Part shown: one piece after another, positions 1 through 9,974 of the stretch
Position numbering within the stretch: the stretch's first letter is position 1
Layout of the letters: the number at the start of each line of letters is the position of its first letter
DNA from: Blattamonas nauphoetae
Taxonomy: Eukaryota > Preaxostyla > Oxymonadida
Assembly (NCBI GenBank): GCA_033064195.1
Contig: JARBJD010000697.1
Coordinates: forward strand, 1 to 22,520
DNA: 22,520 nucleotides
Direction of reading: 5' to 3'
Notes under the pieces: model-generated
Databases searched by the model: none
Seen by the model: the letters and a program-made list of their open reading frames with translations, nothing else
Told to the model about the DNA's origin: nothing
Program-made: the position numbers and the translations under genes

Positions 1-227
1 GTCAGTATCGAACGAATGATGAAAGTGATTTGTCCTTAAGGTTAGATATCTTAGAAAGGACTCAGAGTCAAGTCATTTCGTCCTTTCTCATCAAAACGGA
101 CATTTCACGGCATCATCATTGGGACACAAAAGTCTCGCTTGTCCATTTCATTCTGTTCAAATTTCATTGCTGAATGGATGATTCCTCGATTGTTGGAGAG
201 GAAAGCAGGATCGAGCTTTGTTCTTCT

Positions 228-1305
228 TCACCATTCATCCTGATGTCGAACGTTCCCACCAAGCAAGTTGTTCAATTTGAACGGTTTGTGAACAACAAAC
301 TGACCAGCATACACGATCCTGGAGTTTAGCAGCTGTTGTTCGATCACATCGCTCATCCCTTCCTCTCTCAATGATCGATGGAAAGTCTTCAAGAAATGTC
401 GAGTCTCCCCACTCACGTTCCATTGCTGATGGATTTCAGCTAGTCCATCCAATGGAATCCAAATTGAACAAGGATTAGTGAAAATGTGAGACAACTTGGA
501 ATCGCGAGAGAGACCGGAACATTACGCACAAATGACCGTGTTGGCTGATGAGATGGAGAGAGTCGGAGGATCTGAGGAGGAGGGCCATAAATTGCAGAGA
601 TTGGCTGCCATCGACGATCGAGAAACGTTGTGTGCAAAGATGGAGAAGATATGGCTCTGAGATGGCGATGATGTGCTTCAACACGATCTCATGCACCGTG
701 TCTCGGTCAGAAGGATGCTCAATTTCGAGTTGTAAGAGTCCGTCCGGAGTTCCGAGCCAGAGTCCCGCAGCGATGGCTTCCATGAGAAATGTATGGATAT
801 CTTCTGCGTCAGCAAGGGAAAGAGACTGCGGATGGAGAGAGGCGATGAGGTGAGGGACCAGATCAGCTTTGACGAGGTTTAAACAGAACTTTGGAGAACT
901 GTTCTCGAGAAGTTCGTTCACGATCCTCATTGCTTCTTTAGTGATCCTCTGATTGGCTGAAGAAACGAAGACCACAATTGAATTCACAAATTTCTGCGTT
1001 GATTCCTCCGATGATGATGGAACAAGGGCAACGATGAGCTTTTCCATCTCTTCTGTGGATAACGTCATGATGTGACCAAGAAATTGAACTATTTTCTCTT
1101 CAGATGCTGAATCCAAAGCATTGTCGTGCTTTACGGTGGAAATCAGTGAATGAAAGATTGTTATTCTGTCTGGGATAGTTGTGATTTGCGTTCCATCCCA
1201 ATTCAAGAATGCTGATGTTTTGACAATCAATGAAAATAGAAGGAGTGACATACCAGATGGAGAAAGTTCAGATTTAGTGCCAGTATGAGAGCTAAGATCT
1301 TCCAT
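228..1305 (-). pseudogene. Helical-repeat paralogue of an oxymonad-expanded family, frame-broken
   Basis: The minus-strand translation is leucine-rich and helical, like armadillo/HEAT proteins, and resembles a large paralogous family I associate with Blattamonas. Landmarks are FLNWDG near the N terminus, then VQFLGHIMTLS, LVKADLVPHLIASL, TPDGLLQLEI, LHLCTQRFSIVDG, VPVSLAIPSCLTF, and DVIEQQLLN close to the end. The start at 1305 (MEDLSS) is preferred because FLNWD normally lies a short way into these proteins; an upstream ATG at 1452 is also open. The reading frame changes twice, near 571 and at a T run (481-484, minus strand). Each change is explained by one missing base. The C-terminal part is complete to a stop at 228. 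No catalytic motif is visible and its function is unknown. It is either a recent pseudogene or an intact gene with two consensus errors. Confidence 0.6.
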
Positions 1306-1478
1306 GAGGATGAATGATGATCGGACCCTTAGAAGAAGTTCAGTGGAATGGTGATTCAAACAACAAATCAAGACAGAAAATAGCTCTTGAAAGATGAAAA
1401 ACCGTTGTATGGAACGAGAGAACGAGAAAATCTTGAGAATAAAAGCAATCAAGAGTGATGAAAGAGAGAGATTGAGAA

Positions 1479-3112
1479 TTATTGAACAATAGAGGTGATG
1501 AGTCCTTCGAAGAAGATCAGATCGTTTCTCTTGTCCACCAAAGCCACAATGAACGGCCGATCGAACACGAGCTGCGGGGGAGGGCTGGCAGGGGGAGGGC
1601 CAGCCCCATCATCTTCAATGACGACAGTCGCTGCAGCTGCTTCAACTCCATTCTCGGCCACTTTCAGAACTGTTTTGTGGATCACTTGGCTGAGAGGAAA
1701 GAGAAGAGGGAGGAAGGAGGATGATGGACAAATAGGGAAATTGTTTGAGGAGAGATGGTGGGAGATGAGGATGAAGAAGCCACACTCGATTTTGAGGGAT
1801 CGGAGAGATTCTGGGGAACTCAGCGGCATCTGAGAACGCCTCTCCCATCCCAAGAGCCGTCAGCGGATCCTTCAGCTCTTCTTCGCATTCCAGCTCGAAC
1901 TTCGGAAGATGAAGTTTGATTCTGACAGAATCACATCAGCAGAATGGGAATGAAGGAACAACGAAGAACACACTCTCTCCAGCTGCACTGTTCAACAAGG
2001 GCAGAAAACCTTTGTGGCTCGAGATATTGTTCAGCTGCGGAGAGAAGCGCGTTCTGTCCAGTTTCTAAAATGAGGGGAACAAAAATCAGATTCAAGTGTT
2101 TGCAAACAAACACACCATTTGGAAGAATCACAACCATCATCGCGTCGGGATGCACAAAATCCAGGCAGACCGCAGAAACGTCAGAATTGTGACAATAGCG
2201 AAGTGGGTGTTTCATGTGCATCATGGGAACCTTCCGCTTCACTCCATCAAATTGTGTGAAGTCCTGCGGATATGTCGTGTTTCGCTTGAATTTCACTTTG
2301 AAGTCTTGTTGGAAGTGGACAGTGTTGACCAAAAGCATTTTGTGATGGGGTTCGATTCTTTCTCACAACTTTTTGGATCAAACCCTTCGTATTCGTGCTC
2401 ACCCAATCGTTGATGGCTGAGACAGTCCTGTTGGGAGGCAGAAAGTGACGGATTGTGAAAATGATGAGAATGAGAGAGAATCAAGGAAAAGAGACTAAAA
2501 CGTGGTTGGGAAATATCAATGAACGAGGAAAAGAAGAGAAGGTGAAAACGATCAAACTTTCGACTTGAGAAGTCCATCGATTTTGCTGTTGCATCAAAGA
2601 TCGACTCGCTCTCCGACAGAAAACCAGAGTAAACTCTGAATTTGTCCGAAATCCACAACGAGTTTGCCATTGTGAAGAGAGGAATCCGATTTTCCATTTG
2701 TCTTCCTGCTGTTAGCATCGAATGGAGCGAGTTGATCTGAATCGCACGAAAAGCAGATATTCAAAACATCAAAATCCAAAATACAGACTGGCTCATCACT
2801 CGATGCATTTGGAAGACAGAGGGTCTCCTTCATTGAACGCAGCGTGTTTCCCATCGCTCCATTTCCAGTCATCAACAAACACTCGTGGATCGACAGTGGC
2901 GAAATGAAAACATTCCTTCCCGACGATCCAAGCAGAGTCGTCAGTTTCTGTCCGAACTGCCCAACACTGGCTGATTGTTCTTGCAGGAAGCCTCGAATTT
3001 TGGTTTGTCGAATGCTGGAAAAACAAAATGAGGCCCTGGAGGTTTCTCTGTGATGATATTGGACATAGAATCTAGACAAAAACGGAATTATGATAATGAT
3101 AAATCTAGACAT
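1479..3112 (-). CDS. Serpin (serine/cysteine protease inhibitor), six exons
   Basis: Serpin landmarks occur in the right order on the minus strand: NVFISPLSIHECLLMTGNGA (helix B region), MANSLWIS, TVSAINDWVSTNTKGLI (helix F region), MLLVNTVHF (strand 3A), LPKFELECEEEL, then the hinge NGVEAAAAT and the C-terminal DRPFIVALV. GT-AG introns that join these blocks are 2737-2788, 2428-2557, 2065-2115 and 1922-1973. A fifth is near 1690-1785, but its junction is one base out of phase. The start is uncertain: MSRFIIIII at 3112 gives a hydrophobic N terminus, but a pyrimidine-rich TTTTTCCAG further in could end a first intron. Exon 3 needs two extra bases, one at each of two A runs (2359-2361 and 2338-2341). 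Serpins trap proteases by inserting the reactive loop into a beta sheet. The alanine-rich hinge suggests an inhibitory type. Confidence 0.85.
1563..1655 (-). other. Serpin reactive-centre loop
   Basis: The loop runs from the hinge ENGVEAAAAT to the conserved DRPF. After the hinge it reads VVIEDDGAG and then a proline-rich PPPASPPP stretch. Counting from the hinge glycine as P15 puts P1 at the glycine of EDDG, with acidic residues at P4-P2; a one-residue shift would make P1 aspartate. P14 is valine where threonine or serine is usual. The specificity is inferred from spacing only. Confidence 0.6.
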
Positions 3113-3215
3113 TTTGAGTAGTTCGGTTAGATATGATCGGACCCTTTATTCAGTCTTTGCAGGAATCTCCTGATTCTCTCTCATATCCAGCAAAAACAAA
3201 GCATTTCAGTCGCCG

Positions 3216-4111
3216 ATGATAACCATCTATTTCATCACTATCTTTACCTCCATTATGAGACCCCACGTCTCTCCAATTCCTTCATCAGCTTTGTTGAACT
3301 TGAACAACATCATCAAGCCGTCATTCGACAGTGAATTGTCAGACTCTCGACACAGCGTCTCACTTCCGGACGGTGTTGTGCATTCCCACGATTATGCACT
3401 TATTTCATCGAGCTTTGTGATAAAAGGTCAACAACACACATCTCTCAGATATCAAGATGCAAGCTGTGACCGCAAGAGTCTGATCGCAAAAGAAGGAACT
3501 CTCCTCCATCAAATGAAATGCACAGCCTTTCAACCTTCAGAACGCGTCGCTGTCGGTTGTGGATGTTGTTCTGGACTTGTCATCTGTCTCAATATTTTGA
3601 AAGTAAACATCGGTTTCACTGCTCTTTTTACCAAATTTTAGCTCTTATCCTTCCAGACACCACTTTCTCTCATCATATGACAGGGCTTGAAGGTATCTAC
3701 AGGTTGTTTGTTTTCATCCTCTTCTCACCGAATGACGTTCTTCTCTCAAAGTTGTCTTCATTCATCCAACTTCCTCCAAATGGACGAAAACAAGACTCTG
3801 TTCCAACAATTCATCAGTTTGACATAATTTTGTTCATTTTTGACTTCCAATTCCATCCAGATCACTCGAAAAAGATGCCATCTTTGACCATCTCCCAAAT
3901 TCTCGAACCTGGTGCTAACTTGGTTCTCAGAGCCACGAAACAGAACCAATCATCACAATACAGTCGGTATGGGATTCATTCTCTCACAATATTCCAGGCG
4001 GAACATGAAAATAGATTCAGAAAAGAAGATCGCATCGAAGGTATCTATATGGATGATTGAATAGGATCTCTTTCAGAAATTGGAATATGTGTCCTTGTTT
4101 TGGACAAATGA
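3216..4111 (+). CDS. Unrecognised multi-exon gene, C-terminal exons well supported
   Basis: The last three exons join in phase. One ends at 3692 (…TTFSHHMTGLE), the next is 3861-4040 (HSKKMPSLTISQILEPGAN… to RKEDRIE), and the last is 4077-4111 (EIGICVLVLDK, then TGA). The introns 3693-3860 and 4041-4076 both begin GTATCT and end in AG after pyrimidines. The first exon opens at ATG 3216 and runs to about 3602. Its end, CTAFQPSERVAVGC…SGLVICLN, has the rhythm of a WD40 blade, but this is weak. The junction between 3602 and ~3642-3657 is not resolved: the obvious GTAAAC donor gives the wrong phase. The serpin is divergently transcribed, leaving about 100 bp between them for promoters. Function unknown. 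Confidence 0.5.
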
Positions 4112-4653
4112 TGAACCTCATATAATAATTGAAGCTATATGTGCCGAGATCTTCAATGGGATCATTTCCTCCGTTTTTTCAAGACATAGGCAGAAATTTC
4201 GATTTTCCATAACCGAACACACTTTTTGGAAGCATTTCACTATCCACACTTAAGTAAATACTGAAATGTGACAAAAAGTGTGACAAACTGGGGTTTTCAG
4301 AAACCATCGTGTATGAACGCGATCGAAGTTCAATGTCGAAACTAACCCTTTTCCGTCATAAATACGTGTTTTCAAGAATTTGGAGAATAATAAAAAGTGA
4401 AACCATCCATAGTGAAATGTTGCTTTTCAAAAATATGTGATTCTCAGTCAATGAAGGCAAAACACTATGGTGCGTTTGTAAAATTCATTTTTCCCTATTT
4501 CTTACACATCTGCTCTGCAGACAGAGGACATGTGAATTTTGGATTTCAAGCATGATCGCGCTCGAAATAGCCTTTTAAGATCAGCACATTTTACACACTT
4601 TTCTCACAGAAGACGTTTAAAGAGAGAAAAGGACGTAAATCAACAAAAAGATG
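4112..4653. other. Intergenic, no gene seen
   Basis: This AT-richer stretch lies between the end of the 3216-4111 gene and the target duplication of E1. All frames have many stops. I see no RNA gene, tandem repeat or TIR here. Confidence 0.6.
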
Positions 4654-4661
4654 TATCTGTG
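4654..4661. repeat. Target-site duplication of E1, left copy
   Basis: The 8 bp TATCTGTG directly abut the left TIR. The identical 8 bp occur at 8731-8738 directly after the right TIR. Perfect 8-bp duplications are typical of hAT transposition. Confidence 0.9.
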
Positions 4662-4680
4662 TAGGCATGGGCACCAGTCA
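4662..4680 (+). repeat. Left terminal inverted repeat of E1
   Basis: TAGGCATGGGCACCAGTCA, identical to the left end of E2. A related block extends about 55 bp inward and includes GGACTGACTC before the two elements diverge. Confidence 0.9.
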
Positions 4681-5112
4681 CCTGACTCAACTTTTAAGGA
4701 CTGACTCGATTTGGCCCATGATTGAGTGAATAAATGTGTGGATTTGTGACAAGATCGGTTCAGTAGATGTTTGAGCACATAATGTACTCTTTTCATACTT
4801 TTTTGAAAGGAAATCCGACAAATCGTTGAGTGAGGAATTCGAAATGATCAAAATTATGCCTCATGGGCGAGTCACAACGATCGAGTCTCCAGACAACAAC
4901 CCTGACATATTCATGGAAAATATGCAAATGAAAACAGGAGATCGAGTGAAATTTTGAGAGAAAACTTCCTTGACTGATGAATGAGAAAGGAAAGTGAATC
5001 TTGGTGGTTATTGTGAATGTGACGAAAATACAGAAATCTACAGTCTGTTCTCCGCCTTCCTTCGTTTGTCCTTCTCCTTCCTTCGCTCTCTCCTCTCCTC
5101 TCCTTCTTCTCA

Positions 5113-6125
5113 GTGAATGTCTCATTCGACGTCTTTCTGAGTCCTACGCATCTCCACTTCGTCTCGAAGGACGACGAGGATGAAGAAGAGAATCGCCCGT
5201 CTCTGCTCTTTTCTCCTCGCTCTTCTTCGTCTCAATCATTCGGAGACACGCTCACCTCGTCCCATCGCTCCCCTCCTCTCTCCTCGTTCGGAAACTCACA
5301 TTCGAGTCAGTCGCAGGAGTCGACTCGCTCACGACGATTCCGACGACGAACAGGATGACTGAAAGACAGTTCAAAGTACCGATGCCACGAAGAAGGAAGA
5401 GGCCAGACAAAGGCCGATGCTGGGCTGGCTGAAACACACGAAGACAGTGGATAGCAGTCTGATTGGGCCTGACTCGTTCCGAGCGGTGATGATGCAGTGG
5501 CTGAGGAACGCGAGGGACGAGAAAGAAGTAGCGGTTGTGTGGGAGTCGACGAGGGAGAGTGAGTGTTTGTGTTCACTCGTTCTTGTATTGTTCTTCTCTT
5601 CGATGATTCTGTTCTGTCTTGTGTCTCAGCCATGTACGCCGGTTCCGTTCCGAATTGTGGGGATGGTCGCTTCTTCCTCGCTCCGCCTTCCCATCCTCTC
5701 CTTCGCCACCCCCAACACTCCCCGCCTCTCCTTTCGACCTTCCTCCCGACCAGCCGACACAGCCCTCCCTCACCCAGCACGCCACACAACAGTATCCTTC
5801 CCAATCCGAGTCGCAGCTGCTGTTTGTGTTCAACCTGTATCGAGCGAGGGAGTTCGCTCGCGACGAAGACAGAATGGGGAGTTCTCAGCCACTCGACACT
5901 CCACCCGAAGGAGAGCGAGGAGACACGCCGAGCGAGAGGAAAGGGAATGCGAAGGTGACAGCGGACGAAGCGTTCGTGCTTCTGCAGAATCTGATCGGAA
6001 TAGGGCATGATGTTTGCTTGTCTGCTTCTCATCTTTTCTCAGCAACTTCAACTGGACAGACTGATCTCTCGTTGGCCCAGCGTCTGAAATTAATACACAC
6101 TCCAGATTGGAGTGTTCATCGGTGA
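5113..6125 (+). pseudogene. Unrecognised gene-like cargo of E1
   Basis: A GC-rich plus-strand stretch has coding character but changes frame. The first part is acidic and serine-rich (KDDEDEEENRP, then LAHDDSDDEQDD). An in-frame TGA is followed by EEARQRPMLGWLKHTKTVDS and FRAVMMQWLRNARDEKEVAVV. A likely intron starts GTGAGTGTTT near 5560 and ends GTGTCTCAG near 5630. It is followed by a proline-rich linker and then SQLLFVFNLYRAREFARDEDR and TADEAFVLLQNLIGIG. I recognise no domain. The region is preceded by a pyrimidine-rich tract at 5040-5110. It lies wholly inside E1, so it is either captured host sequence or an element gene of unknown type. Confidence 0.4.
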
Positions 6126-6175
6126 CCGAGTGTTGTTGAATGAGAGCCGTCCACGTTATTTCAGGTTCTTCGGTG

Positions 6176-7050
6176 TTAGTTGAGAGCATATCGCATTTGA
6201 TAGTCTGTTATTCGCATAGGACATCGTGGGAAAGCAACGACCTCACCTAAAATCGGAGCATTCGTGATTGTAGCGAAGATATCGTTGAACACGTTCACCA
6301 TCGTCGAAGAGGTGAGAATTGTGGAGTGTGCCTTGAGCGATGTGATCGAAGAGGGTTGGAGAACAGGTGGGCTTGGCGAATAAGGCAGAGGGACTGCGTG
6401 GTCGATATTAGCGAAGATGGAAAGTGAGATTTCCACAGAGGACGAACATGGACCAAATATTGGAGACAGACCAACAAACACGTTCTGTGGGACACACTTG
6501 GCCATGGTCAGGTGGGTGTCTGCGTGGACAAGTCCATCACTTCCAGGATCGGGGCGAGCGTTGATGATGATGTCGATTAGTGTCATCCTGCCCCTATCAG
6601 CGACGAATTGGGTGAATTCCTTCCAAAGTCCAGGATAGAACTCTGAATCTTGATGCGTGATGATTCTAGAAGCGTAGCAATCGAGAAATCTGCATTGGCG
6701 AGGATCTCAACGTTGCTGAGTGATAGTAACGAAGTAACGACTTCAAGCAATGTTTCCGCCTCTTCAATCTGGCCTGAAATTTGAGTATCAGAGATTCCTT
6801 GGAGAGAGAGATCTTTATTTCTGAAGAGACGATTGTTTGAGGGATGAAGGTCCGAAGGAAGCTTGTGAATGGGTGAAACCGAAGGAAGCTTAAGAATGAG
6901 GGATAAAACGAGAATTGCTTGCAACGGGACGAATATTACAACGTCAATCACCACAGCATCACTTTTGGACGATCGTGGGTTGTTGCGTCGAAAGGATCGT
7001 ATTGAAGATGGCGAGAGTAACAGAAACGACAGCCAAAGGATCAGGCTCAT
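6176..7050 (-). pseudogene. Helical-repeat (armadillo-like) gene fragment, cargo of E1
   Basis: The minus-strand reading gives ETLLEVVTSLLSLSNVEILA followed by NADFSIATLLE, which resembles an armadillo repeat of the importin-alpha kind. It continues, after a one-base frame change near 6658 (an AA run on the minus strand), as HQDSEFYPGLWKEFTQFVAD, RGRMTLIDIIINARPDPGSD and MAKCVPQNVFVGLSPIFG. A 3' splice-like AAATTTCAG lies just upstream of the first block (about 6775), so an earlier exon is possible further to the right. The end is not clear; a second frame (FDHIAQGTLHNSHLFDDGE) competes between 6250 and 6370. Importin-alpha is a guess from repeat rhythm only. Confidence 0.4.
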
Positions 7051-8174
7051 CGAATGGTCATCTCATTCGAGTCCTCATTTCGGTCAATTCACATCACATT
7101 CGGAGCCAAAACTGGGCAGGAATGTTGTCGGCCAATCTGCGACAGAAGTGGGACGAACACGGATTTAACAGGTTCAACGTGGAGCTGATGGTTTTGAAGC
7201 AAACAAACAAGATGCAATTCGGGCTGTTCTTGCTCATCCACAGGAGGAGATGCGCGTCAACTCGAAGACGAGATTCCCATCAACAACGCGGTGTGGATCA
7301 CGGTGATCCATGAATCGGCTGAAAAGAAGGAAACACACAATCATGTGCGACGGAACAAATAAATGAGAAAATAATAACAAGGAAGAAGAAAAGAACTTCG
7401 AAGTTAATAATTTGCTCCAGCGACGAACACACCTGTCTGCACATGAAATGAAGAGTGATGGTTTGCACAATAAGAATACACTTTCGATGGAACAAATGGG
7501 GATGAACCGTCTACAAGTAATCATGACATTTTTCCCACCTGATCGTTCAGTGTTGATGAGGGACACGTTGCGAGGGAAGAGGATGTTATTTTCAGAGTGG
7601 GGGTAATGTTTGGGAAAAGAGTGAGCTGTATTCTTCCATCGCCGGCACAGTTTCTCTTCCTCATCATACAATGATAGAAATGGTGAGTGCCTGGCGAAGC
7701 TTGTGAGACTACGTGAAGAGAGAAAGATGAGAGACGAAGAAGTCGAGAAAAGGATGAACAAAAGCTGCAATTAAGTGGTACATTAGGGAGAAACCGCGAA
7801 GATCAAACTGAATGGGTCATTGAAGAAAGAAAGATGCAAAAGATGGGGCATCGAAGGGGAACCACAAAAGCAAAAGTTTTCACAGTATACCATTTCTTGT
7901 TGAGAAATGAGGAACGATGTTGACATGAGTCAAGATTTTGTCGAGATCTTTGGTTGAGTTCAATCACTGTCAATATTGAGTGAGATACGTTGACTGAGCA
8001 GAGAATATTGTCAATATTCTCATTAAAATACTTTGTTGAGCAACCTTGAGATTGTTGAGGACACAATACTGTCAATAGTTACGAGTGAGACGGTGCTCTG
8101 TTGGGCTGGTCAAGAAGAGAGACTGGAGATGTTCTGAGAATCAAACATGACTAATGCAGATCAAGAGAGCATAC
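7051..8174. other. Interior of E1 without an assignable gene
   Basis: Open frames occur on both strands at 6915-7320 (+) and 7234-7770 (-), but neither reads as a known domain and they overlap each other. A splice-like TTCTTTTCAG on the minus strand near 7315 hints at an exon boundary of a decayed minus-strand gene. A 21-bp palindrome lies at 8001-8021. No RNA gene seen. Confidence 0.4.
8001..8021. repeat. Short perfect palindrome
   Basis: The arm GAGAATATTG is followed by a single T and then its exact inverse CAATATTCTC. It lies within E1 about 700 bp from the right end and could form a hairpin or bind a dimeric protein. Its role is unknown. Confidence 0.8.
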
Positions 8175-8730
8175 AGAAGTATCAAATGATAGTGTTACCC
8201 TTATTTTCTATACGGATCATCAGTTTGGGTGTGCGATTCCTGATGGTCAAAATCGGTGTCCCTTTGTCAAATAGCGAAAAACGTAAAAATAATGAATTCC
8301 AAACCTGATCAATGCACGCGCTGAGTATCAGTTGAAAAGGAGATCGGACAGTCCAGTCAGTCTGGTGACTATTTGCATGATTGCATGGGCGGATCAGTGA
8401 CTCAAAGTGACTCTCCAGAAAAGTATGGGGTGAAGTGATGACTTGTGGCTAAATTCGTTTGATTCATCTGAAAATGAGTCTATTTCTAAAAAATAGTGTG
8501 AAATGTGAAAGATAAACCATAAAAGCGATTGAAAGAGAAGGAGATTGTGAACGTATTTTGAGAAAGAAAACCAAGAAAACAAGGTGATGATCAATCAAGA
8601 AGTGATGTTAAATTGAAAGGGCGTTTTGGGTCTGGATTCCTCTTGAATTTGTCTTATGGGGTGAGTCACTGACTCGATTCATTTCGGTGACTGGACTCGG
8701 TCTCTTTAGACTGACTGTTGCCCATGCCTA
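8175..8730. repeat. Right-end block of E1 shared with E2
   Basis: This block matches 20470-21034 in the same orientation, at roughly 80 percent identity by eye. Long exact stretches include the region around GTCCAGTCAGTCTGGTGACT and TGGGCGGATCAGTGACTCAA. Both copies end in the right TIR. Repeated TGACTC/GAGTCA motifs near the terminus are probable transposase contacts. No conserved open frame is visible, so the block is probably a cis-acting end. Confidence 0.85.
8712..8730 (-). repeat. Right terminal inverted repeat of E1
   Basis: On the minus strand it reads TAGGCATGGGCAACAGTCA, one mismatch from the left end (A for C at position 13). It is followed directly by the duplicated TATCTGTG at 8731-8738. 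Confidence 0.9.
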
Positions 8731-8738
8731 TATCTGTG

Positions 8739-9974
8739 TTTATGATGTTAAGTTGTCCTGTCCTCCTCACTGTCCGTCCTCCTCTCTTGTCCGATTCTGA
8801 AATTGAAAGAATTGAAAATTTTGGATATTCAGTGATAAAAGTGCATTTTAGGATCGAATCATTTTGCAAAAACGTGAAAATCAACGAAGTCGATCCAACA
8901 AATCACATTGAGGGTTGATCACGGATCGAATCTTCTCGAATACTTTGTCCGATGAAATGTTGCGAAATACAGAATACGAAAGAAGGTAGAAGGAAGTGGA
9001 CGTAGTGATGAAACAAGCACTCTTCTTCGCCTTCGCACAAGGTTGGTCGGAACAAATGGAAGAATGAGTGAAGATACTGCGGAATTCATCCGGTAGAAAC
9101 CCGAGGGAACAGCTTGACGTTGGCGAAATTTGATTTGAAATGAAGTGAGATGAAGCAATCGATATATTTATGAGTGTGAATGAACGCGCGATCGTGGAGA
9201 GGGAATGCGATCGTGGAGAGGAGGGACGGGCGATCGTGGAGAGGAGAAGTTGGATCGTGGAGAGGAGAAATCGAAGAAATGATCGTGGAAGGAGGGATTT
9301 GGAGAGGATTGCGATCGAGTAGAGCATGCCGATCGTCAGATTGATCGTAGAGGAGGTCTGGATCGTGGAGAAACTGTGCCTGAAGAAGACTGGATTCATT
9401 GCCTTGCTGTATAATTGATCTGTTGATCATTCTCTGAATATTGATTCAAGATCTGTTCACGTGGGACGGAATCTGAACTGACGAAAATGAGATCTAAGAT
9501 GATACACATATCCGTTTCCGAACTGATGGTTTGTCTTTTCTCATTTACCGTTCTCTCCGCATTTGTCAATGATAGATTCTATGTTGGAGGCTTTAACAAA
9601 GAGAAGCGACAGAAAACACTATCGAATTGAGATGAAGAGGAGACATTCAAAGAGAAGAGACAAGATGAAAGGAATACATCATAACTGGACATTAAGTGAT
9701 GAAGAGTAGTTGAAGAAAGAGAGACTGAAGACAGGATCATCCAAGATGAGAGTGAGGGACGTGGGATAGTGGAGACTGGAATGAACAAAAGAAGTGATAG
9801 ACGCATCAGCAATTCAAAGTTAAGATGTGCTTGAAAAGTCATTGGGCCAAGGACAAACAGATTCACACAACACTGAAAGAGGGTCTGCGCCCTTCTTGTT
9901 CTTGCGAACTATTCCCCTCTTCATTTCTCTTTTCTTTTCATACATCTTGTTTTTCTTTTCTCTCTCATCAGCCA
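8739..9974. other. Gene-poor stretch between E1 and the 9975 frame
   Basis: No recognisable gene. A minus-strand frame (8881-9399) is kept open partly by the GATCGTGGAGAGG repeats and partly by serine-rich low-complexity sequence, so I do not call it. 9600-9800 is strongly purine-rich on the plus strand and flips to pyrimidine-rich after 9880. Confidence 0.4.
9190..9374 (+). repeat. Degenerate tandem array of GATCGTGGAGAGG
   Basis: About nine copies of GATCGTGGAGAGG or close variants, with irregular spacing of roughly 17-28 bp. The best copies are at 9190-9260; later copies are degraded (GATCGAGTAGAG, GATCGTCAG, GATCGTAGAGG). This is minisatellite-like. On the minus strand the unit reads as a repeated LSTIA-type peptide within an open frame. 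Confidence 0.8.

Larger units (their letters stand above)
4662..8730. mobile_element. E1: hAT-like non-autonomous DNA transposon, 4,069 bp, carrying gene fragments
   Basis: The element starts TAGGCATGGGCACCAGTCA and ends with the inverse, with one mismatch in 19 bp. It is flanked by perfect TATCTGTG duplications. The TAG start and 8-bp duplication fit the hAT superfamily, although the fifth terminal base is C where hAT ends usually have G. Subterminal GACTGACTC/GAGTCA motifs lie inside both ends, as expected for transposase binding sites. No transposase domain (BED finger, RNase-H fold, hATC dimerisation motif) can be read inside. Instead there is a plus-strand gene-like region (5113-6125) and a minus-strand helical-repeat fragment (6176-7050). 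The right 550 bp match the right end of E2. The perfect duplication argues against a very old insertion. Confidence 0.85.

Noticed and set aside
5307-6032. Minus-strand 241-codon frame
   Set aside because: Arg/Ser-rich composition typical of the complement of a GC-rich coding strand. The plus strand has better helical blocks and splice signals.
6002-6043. GC-AG intron after LLQNLIGI in the E1 plus-strand gene
   Set aside because: The acceptor TTTTCTCAG is good, but the donor is non-canonical and the joined frame stops soon after. The evidence is too thin.
6915-7313. Plus-strand open frame of 132 codons within E1
   Set aside because: It overlaps minus-strand frames, has no recognisable domain, and is probably the complement of a decayed minus-strand exon.
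8881-9399. Minus-strand 172-codon frame
   Set aside because: Much of it is the tandem array read in reverse, plus serine/threonine low-complexity sequence. There is no domain and no supported splice structure.
9579-9866. Minus-strand 95-codon serine/leucine-rich frame
   Set aside because: It arises from a purine-rich plus strand, and composition alone keeps it open.
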